From Jatrophihabitans sp. (GTDB lineage Bacteria > Actinomycetota > Actinomycetes > Mycobacteriales > Jatrophihabitantaceae), in the NCBI GenBank assembly GCA_036399055.1, contig DASWNX010000011.1:62001-126000 (forward strand): a DNA stretch of 64,000 bases, read 5' to 3'. How positions within the stretch are numbered: position 1 is the first letter of the stretch; every line of letters starts with the position of its first letter. The translations under genes were made by a program, and so were the position numbers. Positions 50,269-63,015 of the stretch are shown piece after piece. The notes under the pieces are model-generated. The model was given only the letters and a program-made list of their open reading frames with translations, did not search any database and was not told the DNA's origin.

Positions 50269-51087
50269 TCACGAGCTGAGCCGGGCGCAATCGCGGGCGG
50301 TCAGCGGCACGGGCGCCGAAGGTTGCAACTGCGCGACCACCATCGCCGCCACCAACGGGTCGCTCGGCAGCTGTGAGTGGGTCACTGTCGAGGCCGGGCA
50401 GACGCTCTGGACACTGATGTTGAGCGCCCCGGCCAGCACCGCCGACTCCGGTGGGATCACCACCTCGTCGCGGCTGGTCCACAGCGAGACCGACACCGGG
50501 CCTGCAGGCGCCTCGCTGCCGGGACCGGAGTTCAACCTGGCCAGCAGGGCGCTTTCCGGGTCGAGCTGTTGGCAGGCTGTCGGGCACTGCCCGGCGAACA
50601 ACGCGCCGAGGCTGGCCAGCGCGGTGCCGTGGTGCGGAGCGCCCAGGCTGATCAGGCGGCGAACCGGAACGGTGGCGGCGCCGGCTTGGCTGATCCACAC
50701 CCGGGCCACCACACCACCGGCCGAGTAGCCCACCACGTCGACCGAGGCCGCGCCGGTCCGCCGGATCGCGGCGTCAGCGGCCGCGTCGAGCACCCGCGCC
50801 TGAGCCGCCAGGTCGCCCTGGCCCTCGCCTGGCAGGGTGAGCACCGCGACGTCCTTGCCCTGCTCGCGCAGCCGGCCGGCCAGCACGTTCAACCCGCTGG
50901 TCGATCCGCCGTAGCCGGGCACCAGCAGCACCGGGCCGGGCTGGTCCTGGGGCGCCACCCGAAGCTCGGCCTGGCCGTCGCCGCGGCTCGCCAGCACCGC
51001 GGCCACCACGGCTATCAGCGCGATCGCGACGGCGGCACAGCCGGCTAGGGCCAGGCGGCGGCGGGCCGGGGCCAGCGAGCTGAGCAC
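50269..51087 (-). CDS. Exported or membrane-anchored lipase/alpha-beta hydrolase
   Basis: A 272-residue hydrolase with an N-terminal hydrophobic anchor (LALAGCAAVAIALIAVVAAVLAS). VLLVPGYGGSTSGL is the oxyanion region, VDVVGYSAGGVVARVWI holds the Ser nucleophile (GxSxG), and SLWTSRDEVVIPPES and TVTHSQLPSDP give the Asp and His. This layout matches the triacylglycerol lipase/esterase group of actinobacteria. It is convergent with the ABC permease gene. Substrate likely lipid esters. Confidence 0.84.
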   Translation of the reverse strand: MLSSLAPARRRLALAGCAAVAIALIAVVAAVLASRGDGQAELRVAPQDQPGPVLLVPGYGGSTSGLNVLAGRLREQGKDVAVLTLPGEGQGDLAAQARVLDAAADAAIRRTGAASVDVVGYSAGGVVARVWISQAGAATVPVRRLISLGAPHHGTALASLGALFAGQCPTACQQLDPESALLARLNSGPGSEAPAGPVSVSLWTSRDEVVIPPESAVLAGALNISVQSVCPASTVTHSQLPSDPLVAAMVVAQLQPSAPVPLTARDCARLSS

Positions 51088-51221
51088 CGCACCATTGTGC
51101 CCGCGTTCGCGGTGCTCGCAGTGGCCTGGCCGCGGGGGGCCGGGCGCCTTCAGCGCCCTTTCACCGGCGCCTGAACCGGCAATGGCGTGTCGGCGGCGAA
51201 GCGGCGTGGTTCGATGGGCTC

Positions 51222-51656
51222 ATGCAAGCCTGGTTGATCTGGCTGATCGTGGCCGCCGTACTGGCAGGGGCTGAGACCCTCTCGCTGGACCTGGTGCTGA
51301 TCATGTGCGCCGGCGGCGCGGCAGCCGGCGGGGTCGCCGCCGCCGCAGGAGCGCCACCGGCCGTCCAGGTGGCCGTCGCCGTCGGCGGCGCGCTGGCGCT
51401 GCTGCTGGTGGTGCGCCCGGTGGCCAAGCGGCATCTGCAGGGCAGCGGAACCACCCGGACCGGCGTCGAGGCGCTGGTCGGCGCCCAGGCGATCGTGACA
51501 AGCAAGGTCGACGCCAAGGACGGCCGGGTCAGGCTCGGTGGCAGCGAGTGGTCGGCTCGGGCCTACGACGAGACCCAGGTGATCCCGGTCGGCAGCAGCG
51601 TCCAGGTCATCCAGATCAGCGGCGCCACCGCGGTCGTCTGGGACAGCTCGCGCTGA
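51222..51656 (+). CDS. NfeD-family membrane protein
   Basis: A 144-residue NfeD protein: three hydrophobic segments (LIWLIVAAVLAGAETLSLDLVLI and the Gly/Ala-rich VQVAVAVGGALALLLVVRPVA) followed by an OB-fold domain (GVEALVGAQAIVTSKVDAKD, GSSVQVIQISGATAVV). NfeD partners with SPFH/stomatin proteins in membrane-domain organisation; the SPFH gene follows by 115 bases, as expected. Confidence 0.9.
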   Translation: MQAWLIWLIVAAVLAGAETLSLDLVLIMCAGGAAAGGVAAAAGAPPAVQVAVAVGGALALLLVVRPVAKRHLQGSGTTRTGVEALVGAQAIVTSKVDAKDGRVRLGGSEWSARAYDETQVIPVGSSVQVIQISGATAVVWDSSR

Positions 51657-51771
51657 AGGCGTCTCCTGGCCCGCAATCGCCCCTCGGACACATCTTCACC
51701 GACTAATCTCCAACTGATAGGCCTTCATCCGCCAAACTTCACAAACAATCTCCACAAAAGGGGAAACCGGC

Positions 51772-53064
51772 ATGGATGCGATCCTGATCGCCGTCCTGAT
51801 CATCGCGATTCTCGCGATCGTGACGCTGACGCGCAGCGTGCGGATCGTTCCGCAGGCCCGCTCGGCCGTGGTCGAACGGCTGGGCCGCTACACCCGCACC
51901 CAGGGCCCGGGAGTGGCGATTCTGCTGCCGTTCGTGGACCGGATGCGCCCGCTGATCGACATGCGCGAGCAGGTGGTCAGCTTTCCACCGCAGCCGGTGA
52001 TCACCTCCGACAACCTGACCGTCAGCATCGACTCGGTGATCTACTTCCAGGTCACCGACCCGCGGGCGGCCAGCTATGAGATCCAGAACTACATCCAGGC
52101 CGTCGAGCAGCTCACCATCACCACGCTGCGCAATGTGGTCGGCTCGCTGAACCTGGAGCAGACGCTCACCAGCCGGGATGGCATCAACACCCAGCTGCGC
52201 GGGGTGCTGGACGAGGCCACCGGCCCCTGGGGCATCCGCGTCTCCCGGGTCGAGATCAAGGCGATCGAACCACCGCCCTCGATCCGTGACGCCATGGAGA
52301 AGCAGATGCGCGCCGACCGTGACAAGCGCGCCATCATCCTGACGGCCGAGGGCCAGCGGGAATCGGCGATCAAGACCGCCGAAGGCCAGAAGGCGGCGCA
52401 GATCCTGAACGCCGAGGGCGCCAAGACCGCGGCGATCCTGTCGGCAGAGGCCGAGCGGCAGTCGAAGATCCTGCGCGCCGAGGGTGAACGGGCGGCCCGC
52501 TACCTCAGCGCCCAGGGCGAGGCCAAGGCGATCGAGACCACCTTCAACGCCATCCACGCCGCCAAGCCCGACCCGGCGCTGCTGGCCTACCAGTACCTGC
52601 AGACCCTGCCGCAGATCGCCAAGGGTGACGCGAACAAGATGTGGATCGTGCCGAGCGAGTTCTCCAAGGCCCTGGAGGGGTTGGCAGGACTGGCGGGATT
52701 GGCCGAGGGCGCCGGCGACGGGTCTGGCCCTGGCGCCGGGCCCGGCGGCGCGGCGCCCAGCTGGCTGACCGCGACCAGCACCAGCTCGCCCGCGCACTCC
52801 GGCGCCGAGCCAGGCGAGAAGATCGCCACCGACGGCTGGTTCGACTCCAACCTGCCCCCGGCGGCCCTGCAGCCCGAGGCCGCCATCGTGCGCGGCTCGG
52901 ACCACGACCCCGACTCGGTGCTGGCTCACCAGGGCCTGGCGGCCGCGTCGGCGGCCTCGGCCCTGTCGGCCGGCGCCTCCTCGACAGGCACAGCCGTGCC
53001 GGGCGGCTCGGCAGACGGCATCGATCCTGACAGCCCCCCGGTCCGGCCGGCCGAGGAGCGCTGA
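51772..53064 (+). CDS. SPFH/Band 7 domain protein (stomatin/QmcA-like)
   Basis: A 430-residue protein. One N-terminal helix (ILIAVLIIAILAIVTLT) is followed by the SPFH domain: IVPQARSAVVERLGRYTRTQ, LLPFVDRMRPLIDMREQVVS and YFQVTDPRAASYEIQNY. A long coiled coil with repeated Ala/Glu (KTAEGQKAAQILNAEGAKTA) comes next. The last 130 residues are Ala/Gly/Ser/Pro-rich and probably disordered, longer than usual. It oligomerises on membranes and works with NfeD. AAAGGGG precedes the ATG. Confidence 0.92.
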   Translation: MDAILIAVLIIAILAIVTLTRSVRIVPQARSAVVERLGRYTRTQGPGVAILLPFVDRMRPLIDMREQVVSFPPQPVITSDNLTVSIDSVIYFQVTDPRAASYEIQNYIQAVEQLTITTLRNVVGSLNLEQTLTSRDGINTQLRGVLDEATGPWGIRVSRVEIKAIEPPPSIRDAMEKQMRADRDKRAIILTAEGQRESAIKTAEGQKAAQILNAEGAKTAAILSAEAERQSKILRAEGERAARYLSAQGEAKAIETTFNAIHAAKPDPALLAYQYLQTLPQIAKGDANKMWIVPSEFSKALEGLAGLAGLAEGAGDGSGPGAGPGGAAPSWLTATSTSSPAHSGAEPGEKIATDGWFDSNLPPAALQPEAAIVRGSDHDPDSVLAHQGLAAASAASALSAGASSTGTAVPGGSADGIDPDSPPVRPAEER

Positions 53065-53340
53065 GGGCTCGCCCCTCCCCCCGTCAGTCGCGCACATCAC
53101 AATCGCGCTCGCGCGCATTTCCAAGATCCCGCGCGTGCCTGAGAAAAGTCCCTCTGCGCGCCCCAGCCGCGTGCGCGTGCGAGGGCTTGGTCGCCCCCGA
53201 GGGCTTCGGGTCCGCATCGGCGCTCGGTTAGACTGGACACGAGGCTCGGTGCCAAGCCCGAGCCACGGCTCGTCTGGCCAATTGCGAGCACCCTGCGACG
53301 CTGAAGGTATCGGCGTCCGCGCGCCATTCGAGGGGACCAC

Positions 53341-55460
<2,120 letters not shown>

Positions 55461-55464
<4 letters not shown>

Positions 55465-57809
55465 CCGGGCCAGCCCAGATCCCCGGCTCGACCTACCGAC
55501 TGCAGATCCGCCGGCAGTTCCCGCTGAGCGCCGCTGCGGAGCTGGCCGACTACCTCAAGGCGCTGGGCGTCCAGGCGATCTACCTGTCCCCCATCCTGCA
55601 GGCCACCTCAGGCTCAGACCACGGTTACGACATCGTCAGCCACCGCCAGGTCGACCCCGAGCGCGGTGGCGAGCAGGGCCGGTTGGCGCTCGCCGCCGCC
55701 GCGCGGCAGCTGGGCCTGGACACCGTCGTGGACATCGTGCCCAACCACATGGGGGTCGCCGACGCCGCCCAGAACCTGCCCTGGTGGCAGATGCTGCGGC
55801 AGGGGCCGGACTCGGAGTACGCCGCGTGGTTCGACGTCGACTGGCAGGCCGGCAACGGCCGGATCAAGCTGCCGGTGCTCGGCGATGACGCAGGAGACGA
55901 CCAGCTCAGCGTCACCGACGGCGAGCTGCGTTACTTCGAGCACCGCTTTCCGATCGCCGAGGGCACCGCCGGTCCCGGAGACAGCGCGGCCGACGTGCAC
56001 GCCCGCCAGCACTACGAGCTGGTCAGCTACCGGCGGGCCGACAACGAGCAGAACTACCGCCGGTTCTTCGCCGTCACCGAGCTGGCCGGCATCCGCGTGG
56101 AGGACCCGTCGGTATTCGACGCCAGCCACGCCGAGATCCTGCGCTGGGTGCGGGCCGGCGACGTCCAGGGCATCCGCATCGACCATCCCGACGGCCTGGC
56201 CGACCCGGCCGGTTACCTGGACCGGCTGGCCGCCGCCGCGCCGGACAGCTGGATCACCGTAGAGAAGATCACCGAACCGGGTGAGCGGCTGCCCCAGGAC
56301 TGGCCGGTGGCCGGCACCACTGGCTACGACGCGCTGGCCGAGGTGAACAACCTGCTTTATGACCCGGCGGGCGAGGCGGTCGTGAGCCGCCGCTACGCCG
56401 AGCTGACCGGTGACCACCGCGACTGGGCCGAGCACCTGGAGCAGGGCAAGCGGATGGTCGCCGACACCATCCTGCACGCCGAGCTGCTGCGGATCTGCCG
56501 CGGCGTGCGGGCCGCCGCGCCCGGACTGGCCAGCACCGACGAGCAGGTGGTCGCGGCCCTGACCGAGCTGGCGGTGGCCTTCGGGGTGTACCGCTCGTAC
56601 CAGCCGGTGGCCGGCGAGCGGCTCGACGAGGCCGCCGCGCTGGCGCTCTCGCGCAGGCCCGAGCTGGCAGGCGCGATCGCTGAGCTGACACCGCTGCTGT
56701 CGGCCGCCCGAGGCGACGCCGGCCGGGAGGTCACCGTCCGGTTCGAGCAGGCCAGCGGCGCGATCATGGCCAAAGGCGTCGAGGACACCGCCTATTACCG
56801 TTACAACCGCGCCGTCGGCCTCAACGAGGTGGGCGGTGACCCCGGCGGTTACGGCAGCACCCTGGCCGAGTTCCACGCCGCGCAGTTGCAGCGCCAGCAG
56901 CTGCTGCCCGACTCGATGACCACGCTGTCCACCCACGACACCAAGCGCAGTGAGGACGTCCGAGCCCGGCTGGCGGTGCTGCCCGAGCTGGGCGAGCGCT
57001 GGTACGGCGTCGCTGAGCAGTTGCTGGCCGGCAGCCCGATCCCGCAGCCGGCGTTCGGATACCTGCTCTGGCAGAGTTTCGCCGGCGCCGGCTGGATCGA
57101 GCGGGACCGGATGCACGCCTATGCCGAGAAGGCGATGCGCGAGGCCTCCGATCCGACCAGTTGGCGCGATCCGGACGCGGCGTTCGAGGCCGCGGTGCAC
57201 CAGGCGGTGGACCGGGCCTACGACGATCGGCACACCCACCGGCTGCTCGACGAGCTGATCTCTGAGATCACCCCGTACGGCTGGTCCAACAGCTTGTCCC
57301 AGAAGCTCGTGCAACTGGCCATGCCCGGCGTCCCTGACGTCTACCAGGGCACCGAGCTCTACGACTACTCCCTGGTCGACCCGGACAACCGGCGGCCGGT
57401 GGACTTCCAGCTGCGCCGGCAGTTGCTGGCCGGCTTCGACTCTGGCGCCGCAGACGGCAGCGACGGCCCGCCGCTGGAGCAGGTCGGCGCCGCCAAGCTG
57501 TGGCTCACCAGCCGGGTGCTCCGCGAGCGCCGCGCCCACCCTGAGCGGTTCAGCAGCTACACCCCGCTGATCGTCTCGGGCCCGGCCGCCGAGCACGCGG
57601 TCGCCTTCGACCGCGGCGGCGCGGTGGCAGTGGCCACCAGGCTGCCATTCGGCCTGCGGCAGGCCGGCGGCTGGCGCGACACCGTGCTCGAGCTCGGGCC
57701 GGGGTCCCACGTCGACCAGCTCACCGGCGAGCGGCACCAGGGCCAGGTCTCGTTGGCGGCCCTGCTCAGGCGCTACCCGGTGGCGTTGCTGACCAGTGGC
57801 ACGGCCTGA
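55461..57809 (+). CDS. treY: Malto-oligosyltrehalose synthase
   Basis: A 782-residue GH13_26 enzyme that converts the reducing end of malto-oligosaccharides to a trehalosyl unit. The opening STYRLQIRRQFPLSAAAELADYLKALGVQAIYLSPILQATSGSDHGYDIVSH is diagnostic. DIVPNHMGV, the nucleophile region IRIDHPDGLADP, VEKITEPGE and LSTHDTKRSEDVRAR follow, with PGVPDVYQGTELYDYSLVDPDNRRPVDF at the C-terminus. It follows glgX with an ATGA overlap and is followed by treZ. The last bases including the stop lie in a 17-bp tandem repeat. Confidence 0.95.
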
Positions 57810-57847
57810 CCAGTGGCACGGCCTGAGCAGTGGCACGGCCTGAGCAG
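57790..57847. repeat. 17-bp tandem duplication spanning the treY stop codon
   Basis: Unit TGACCAGTGGCACGGCC at 57790, 57807 and (one mismatch) 57824, with a partial copy to 57847. The stop codon is the first three bases of the second copy, and each copy re-supplies a TGA. It fills much of the 80-bp gap before treZ. Confidence 0.92.
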
Positions 57848-57889
57848 ACAGGTCTGAGCATCAAGGCAAGAAGGCGAGGCGAGGCGAGG

Positions 57890-59698
57890 ATGCGACCCGC
57901 AGTGTGGGCTCCGTCGGCGGCCCAGGTCCGCGCGGTCATCGGCGTCGGCGGCGACCGGATCGAGGAGCTGGTCCCAGATCAGACCCGACCGGGTTGGTGG
58001 CAGCTGGACGCCGAGCTGGTTCCCGGCACCCGGTACGGCTACCTGCTCGATGACTCCGACACCCCGGTGCCGGACCCGCGCTCGCAGCGGTTGCCCGACG
58101 GCGTGCACGGCCTGAGCGAGGTCTATGACGAGACGGCCCACCACTGGCAGGACGGCGACTGGGCCGGCCGCCAGCTGCCCGGGTCGGTGATCTACGAGCT
58201 GCACATCGGGACCTTCACCAAGGGCGCCACGCTGGACTCGGCCATCGAGCGCCTGGATCACCTGGTGGACCTGGGGATCACCCATGTGGAGTTGCTGCCG
58301 CTGAACGCGTTCAACGGCGTCTGGAACTGGGGCTACGACGGCGTCGCGTGGTACGCGGTGCACGAGCCCTACGGCGGCCCGGACGCCCTCAAGCGGTTCG
58401 TCGACGCCTGCCACGGCCGCGGGCTGGCGGTCATCCTGGACGTGGTCTACAACCACCTAGGCCCCAGCGGCAACTACCTGCCCCAGTTCGGGCCCTACCT
58501 CAAGAGCGGGCGCAACACCTGGGGCGACCTGGTGAACCTGGACTCACCCGGCAGCGAGGAGGTGCGTCGCTACATCCTGGACAACGCGCTGAGGTGGTTG
58601 CGCGACTTCCACATCGACGGCCTGCGCCTGGACGCGGTGCACGCACTCGTCGACTCCTCCCCGACCCACCTGCTCAAGCAACTGAGCATCGAGGTGGCCG
58701 AGCTCAGCGAGCAAGTCGGCCGGCCGCTGCCGCTGATCGCCGAGTCCGACCTCAACGACGCGATGCTGATCACCCCGCGCGCGGAGACCGAGCAGGGCGG
58801 TTCCGGCGAGCAGGGCGGTTCCGGCGAGCAGGGCGGTTACGGCCTGGACGCCCAGTGGGACGACGACGTCCACCATGTCCTGCACGCGATGCTCTCCGGC
58901 GAGCGGCACGGCTACTACGCCGACTTCGGCTCGTTGCCCAGCCTGGCCAAAGTGCTCACCCGGGCGTTCTTCCACGACGGGACCTACTCCTCCTTCCGCG
59001 GCCGCGACCACGGCAAGCCGGTGGACACCGAGCGCATTCCGGGCTGGCGGTTCGTGGTCTTCCTGCAGGATCACGACCAGGTCGGCAACCGGGCGGCCGG
59101 TGACCGGCTGCCCGAGATCACCACCCCGGCGCTGCTCAAGGTCGGCGCGACGCTGCTGTTCAGCTCGCCGTTCACCCCGATGCTGTGGATGGGCGAGGAA
59201 TGGGCGGCCAGCACCCGGTGGCCGTTCTTCACCTCCCACCCGCAACCTGAGCTGGCGCAGGCGGTCAGCGAGGGCCGGCTGGCCGAGTTCGCCGATCACG
59301 GCTGGGATGTCTCCGCCATGGTCGACCCGCAGGACCCGGCCGCCTATCACGACTCGGTGCTGAACTGGGCAGAGTCTGAGACCGGCGAGCACGCCGAGAT
59401 GCTCGAGCTGTACCGGACCCTGATCCGGCTGCGCCGAGATGAGCCGAGCTTGGCCGACCCCTGGCTCTCGGCGGTGGAGGTGGACTTCGACTCCGAGCGC
59501 GACTGGGTGGTGGTGCACCGCGGCCAGCTGCGGGTGGTGGCCAACCTGGCCGGCCGGCAGCAGAGCGTGCCGGTGCCCGGAGCCACCGAGATCGTCTTCG
59601 CCACCGGCGCCGCGAGCCTGGCCACCGAGGGCGAGGACACCCCGTTCGGCGGCGTGCGGCTGGCCCCGGAGTCCGCGGCGATCGTCCGGATCGGCTGA
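57890..59698 (+). CDS. treZ: Malto-oligosyltrehalose trehalohydrolase
   Basis: A 602-residue GH13_10 enzyme that releases trehalose from malto-oligosyltrehalose. A CBM48-type N-terminus (RPAVWAPSAAQVRAVIG) precedes VIYELHIGTFTKGATLDSAIERLDHLVDLGITHVELLPLNAF. Catalytic residues are D248 (DGLRLDAVHAL), E285 (IAESDLND) and the Asp in FLQDHDQVGN. Residues 301-317 consist of a repeat of EQGGSG not found in most relatives. The ATG at 57890 is chosen because GGCGAGG repeats supply a ribosome site; the upstream frame lies in the tandem repeat. Confidence 0.94.
   Translation: MRPAVWAPSAAQVRAVIGVGGDRIEELVPDQTRPGWWQLDAELVPGTRYGYLLDDSDTPVPDPRSQRLPDGVHGLSEVYDETAHHWQDGDWAGRQLPGSVIYELHIGTFTKGATLDSAIERLDHLVDLGITHVELLPLNAFNGVWNWGYDGVAWYAVHEPYGGPDALKRFVDACHGRGLAVILDVVYNHLGPSGNYLPQFGPYLKSGRNTWGDLVNLDSPGSEEVRRYILDNALRWLRDFHIDGLRLDAVHALVDSSPTHLLKQLSIEVAELSEQVGRPLPLIAESDLNDAMLITPRAETEQGGSGEQGGSGEQGGYGLDAQWDDDVHHVLHAMLSGERHGYYADFGSLPSLAKVLTRAFFHDGTYSSFRGRDHGKPVDTERIPGWRFVVFLQDHDQVGNRAAGDRLPEITTPALLKVGATLLFSSPFTPMLWMGEEWAASTRWPFFTSHPQPELAQAVSEGRLAEFADHGWDVSAMVDPQDPAAYHDSVLNWAESETGEHAEMLELYRTLIRLRRDEPSLADPWLSAVEVDFDSERDWVVVHRGQLRVVANLAGRQQSVPVPGATEIVFATGAASLATEGEDTPFGGVRLAPESAAIVRIG
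58790..58840 (+). repeat. 18-bp in-frame tandem repeat inside treZ
   Basis: Unit GAGCAGGGCGGTTCCGGC at 58790 and 58808 (exact), with a partial third at 58826. It encodes EQGGSG repeats between the acid/base region and the next strand, where a surface loop is expected. Confidence 0.9.
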
Positions 59699-59833
59699 GT
59701 CGCGACGCCGCTGAGGCCCGGCCCGGGAGTGCTCCACGTGAGCGCTTACAGCACGTGGCAGACTCGGCTAACAGGGCTGCGGGGGGAGCCAGGCCGCGAG
59801 CAGCGTGGTCACGTCATATGTGAGGAGCGTCGG

Positions 59834-61639
59834 TTGGAAACCGAACTGAACCATCCCGTCTCCGACGTGCCTGATCCCGAATGGTTCAAGCGCGCGGTGT
59901 TCTACGAGGTGCTTGTCAGGGGCTTCGCTGACTCCAACGGCGACGGCACCGGCGACCTCAAGGGCCTGACCGGCAAGCTGGATTACCTGCAGTGGCTGGG
60001 CGTTGACTGCCTCTGGCTGCCGCCGTTCTTCCCCTCCCCGCTGCGCGACGGCGGTTACGACGTCTCCGACTACACCGACGTGCTGCCGGAGTTCGGGACG
60101 ATCGAGGACTTCCGGGACTTCCTCAACGCCGCCCACGACCGCGGCATCCGGGTGATCATCGACTTCGTCATGAACCACACCTCCGATCAGCATCCGTGGT
60201 TCCAGGAGTCCCGCCGCGACCCCGACGGCCCGTACGGCGACTTCTACATCTGGGCCGACGACGACACCCGCTACCCTGACGCGCGGGTCATCTTCGTCGA
60301 CACCGAGCCGTCCAACTGGACGTTCGACCCGGTGCGCAAGCAGTACTTCTGGCACCGGTTCTTCTCCCACCAGCCGGATCTGAACTTCGACAACCCCGCC
60401 GTGGTCGAGGCGATCATGGACGCGCTGCGGTTCTGGCTCGACCTGGGCATCGACGGCTTCCGGCTGGACGCGGTGCCCTACCTGTTCGTCCGGGACGGCA
60501 CCAACGGCGAGAACCTGCCCGAGACCCACGAGGTGTTGAAGCGGGTCCGCAAGGAGGTCGACGCCAACTATCCCGACCGGGTGCTGCTGTGCGAGGCCAA
60601 CCAGTGGCCCAACGACGTGGTGGAGTACTTCGGCGACTACTCCGTCGGCGGCGACGAGTGCCACATGGCCTTCCACTTCCCGGTGATGCCGCGGATCTTC
60701 ATGGCGGTCCGCCGTGAGAGCCGGTATCCGATCTCGGAGATCCTGGCCCAGACGCCGCCGATCCCCGACAAGTGCCAGTGGGGGATCTTCCTGCGTAACC
60801 ACGACGAGCTGACCCTGGAGATGGTCACCGACGAGGAACGCGACTACATGTGGAACGAGTACGCCCAGGACCCGCGGATGAAGGCCAACATCGGCATCCG
60901 GCGGCGGCTGGCCCCGCTGCTGGACAACGACCTGAACCGGATCGAGCTGTTCACCGCGCTGCTGCTGTCACTGCCCGGCTCGCCGGTGCTGTACTACGGC
61001 GACGAGATCGGGATGGGCGACAACATCTGGCTCGGCGACCGCGACGGAGTCCGGACCCCGATGCAGTGGACGCCCGACCGCAACGCCGGCTTCTCCAGTT
61101 GCGACCCCGGACGGCTGTACCTGCCGGTCAACCTCGACTCGATCTACGGCTACCAGGTCACCAACGTCGAGTCCCAGACTCGCAACACCTCCTCGCTGCT
61201 GCAGTGGACCCGGCGGATGATCGGCTTGCGCAAGGCGAATCCGGCGTTCGGCCTGGGCAGCTTCACCGACCTGGGCGGGTCCAACCCCTGCGTGCTGTCC
61301 TTCGTGCGGGCCTTCGGCGACGACGTGGTGCTGTGCGTGAACAACCTGTCCCGGTTCCCACAGGCAGTCGAGCTGGACCTGCGGACCTGGCAGGGATCGG
61401 AGCCGATCGAGATGACCGGCGGCAGCCATTTCCCCGCGATCGGCGAGCTGCCCTACCTGTTGACGGTGGCCGGTCACGGCTTCTACTGGCTGCGCATTCC
61501 GGTGCGCCAGCCGCCCGGCGGCAGCGGCCTGCCGGCGGCAGCCGGGGCGCTGGACTGGCCCGAGGGCGCCGTCGAGCGGGCCCGTTACGAGCGCGAGCAG
61601 GGTGGTGCGGGCACGGACGAGAGAGAGGGACTCCGATGA
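59834..61639 (+). CDS. treS: Trehalose synthase (maltose alpha-D-glucosyltransferase)
   Basis: A 601-residue GH13_16 enzyme, the same length as M. tuberculosis TreS, that interconverts maltose and trehalose. [38 protein letters not shown] is the family opening. Then come [15 protein letters not shown], nucleophile D212 ([11 protein letters not shown]), E254 (LLCEANQWP) and [13 protein letters not shown]. The start is taken as the TTG at 59834, 6 bases after GAGGAG; the frame runs upstream to 59729 without a ribosome site. The stop overlaps the mak ATG, fitting the TreS-Mak complex that channels maltose to maltose-1-phosphate. Confidence 0.95.
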   Translation: METELNHPVSDVPDPEWFKRAVFYEVLVRGFADSNGDGTGDLKGLTGKLDYLQWLGVDCLWLPPFFPSPLRDGGYDVSDYTDVLPEFGTIEDFRDFLNAAHDRGIRVIIDFVMNHTSDQHPWFQESRRDPDGPYGDFYIWADDDTRYPDARVIFVDTEPSNWTFDPVRKQYFWHRFFSHQPDLNFDNPAVVEAIMDALRFWLDLGIDGFRLDAVPYLFVRDGTNGENLPETHEVLKRVRKEVDANYPDRVLLCEANQWPNDVVEYFGDYSVGGDECHMAFHFPVMPRIFMAVRRESRYPISEILAQTPPIPDKCQWGIFLRNHDELTLEMVTDEERDYMWNEYAQDPRMKANIGIRRRLAPLLDNDLNRIELFTALLLSLPGSPVLYYGDEIGMGDNIWLGDRDGVRTPMQWTPDRNAGFSSCDPGRLYLPVNLDSIYGYQVTNVESQTRNTSSLLQWTRRMIGLRKANPAFGLGSFTDLGGSNPCVLSFVRAFGDDVVLCVNNLSRFPQAVELDLRTWQGSEPIEMTGGSHFPAIGELPYLLTVAGHGFYWLRIPVRQPPGGSGLPAAAGALDWPEGAVERARYEREQGGAGTDEREGLR

Positions 61640-63015
61640 GGGTTGAAGCCATTGAGGTTGGCCGGGTGCTGCAGGACTGGCTGGGGCATCAGCGCTGGTA
61701 CGCGGGCAAGTCCCGGGAGTCGACGGTGCAGGCCAGGCTGCTGGCCACCCTGTCGGAGAAGCCGCACCTGGTGCAGATCTGGCTGGCCGACGTCCGTTAC
61801 CCCGAGGGTGTCGAGCATTACCAGGTGCCCCTGGTGATGCGCACCGAGGCGCCCGAGCAACTGAGCCACGCTCTGGTCGGCTCGGTGCCTGACGCCGACG
61901 GCGGGCCGCCGATCGAGCTCTATGACGCCCTGCACGACAAGGAGGTCACCGGCCTGTGGTTGCAGGCGATGACCGAGCAGAGCACGGTGGACGGGGTGAG
62001 CTTCACCCGGGTGGTCGAGGCCGATGAGATCCCGGTGCGCGAGTCGAGCCTGGCCCTGAGCGTCGAGCAGTCCAACACCTCGCTGGTCTTCGGCGACGCC
62101 GCGATCCTGAAGGTGTTCCGGCGGCTGGAAGCCGGGATGAACCCCGACATCGAGATCCACGCCGCGCTGGGCGAGCTGGGCGGCCGGCACGTCGCCAAGT
62201 TGATGGGTCACGTCAGCGCCGAGCTCGACTCCCAGACCTGGAGCCTGGCGATGCTGCAGGAGTTCATGACGACGGCCTCGGACGGCTGGCAGCTTGCCAC
62301 CAGCAGCGTTCGCGACCTGATGGCCGAGGCCGACCTGCACGCCGAAGAGGCCGGCGGCGACTTCGCGGCCGAGGCGCACCGGCTCGGGGTCTCGACCGCC
62401 GAGGTGCACGCCGACCTCGCTGCCGCGTTCGGGGTCACCGTGCTGGACAAGGCGGAGCTGGCTGACCGGGCCGCGGCGATGAGCGCCCGGCTGACCGCGG
62501 CGCTGGCGGAGGTGCCGGAGCTGGCCGAGGTCGCTGATGGCCTGCGGCAGGCCTACGCCGAGTTCAGCGAGCTGTCCGACCAGGTGCTGATTCAGCGGGT
62601 GCACGGTGACCTGCATCTGGGCCAGGTGCTGCGAACGGCCTACCGCTGGGTGATCCTGGACTTCGAGGGCGAGCCGGCCAAGACCATCAGGGACCGGCAG
62701 GCCCACGACTCCCCCATTCGCGACGTCGCCGGGATGCTGCGCAGCTTCGACTACGCGGCCCGGCACCAGCTGGTCGACATGGGCAGCACCCCGCAGTCGG
62801 AGTTCCGGGCCGCCGAGTGGGCAGAGCGCAACCGCACGGCGTTCTGCGCCGGCTACTGCCAGGGCGGCGGCCAGGACCCCCAGGAGGCAGCCGTGCTGCT
62901 GCGCGCCTTCGAGGCGGACAAGGCGGTCTACGAGTCGGTGTACGAGGCCCGCAACCGCCCGAACTGGCTGCCCATCCCACTGGCCTCCTTGCACCGATTG
63001 GCAGGTACCCCATGA
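61636..63015 (+). CDS. mak: Maltokinase
   Basis: A 459-residue maltokinase (Pep2) that makes maltose-1-phosphate with ATP. The N-terminal cap starts [20 protein letters not shown], and [23 protein letters not shown] holds the ATP-binding Lys. The catalytic loop is [21 protein letters not shown], with DFEGEPA as the metal-binding Asp, and the closing [16 protein letters not shown] is typical. The order treS-mak-glgB is the classic GlgE-pathway operon; glgE itself is 18 kb away. ATGA overlaps join it to both neighbours. Confidence 0.94.
   Translation: MRVEAIEVGRVLQDWLGHQRWYAGKSRESTVQARLLATLSEKPHLVQIWLADVRYPEGVEHYQVPLVMRTEAPEQLSHALVGSVPDADGGPPIELYDALHDKEVTGLWLQAMTEQSTVDGVSFTRVVEADEIPVRESSLALSVEQSNTSLVFGDAAILKVFRRLEAGMNPDIEIHAALGELGGRHVAKLMGHVSAELDSQTWSLAMLQEFMTTASDGWQLATSSVRDLMAEADLHAEEAGGDFAAEAHRLGVSTAEVHADLAAAFGVTVLDKAELADRAAAMSARLTAALAEVPELAEVADGLRQAYAEFSELSDQVLIQRVHGDLHLGQVLRTAYRWVILDFEGEPAKTIRDRQAHDSPIRDVAGMLRSFDYAARHQLVDMGSTPQSEFRAAEWAERNRTAFCAGYCQGGGQDPQEAAVLLRAFEADKAVYESVYEARNRPNWLPIPLASLHRLAGTP

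Noticed and set aside
55614..57836. 740-codon minus-strand frame
   Set aside because: Exactly antisense to treY, whose motifs are unmistakable; the antisense protein is rich in Gln/Arg/Gly/Val and lacks motifs.
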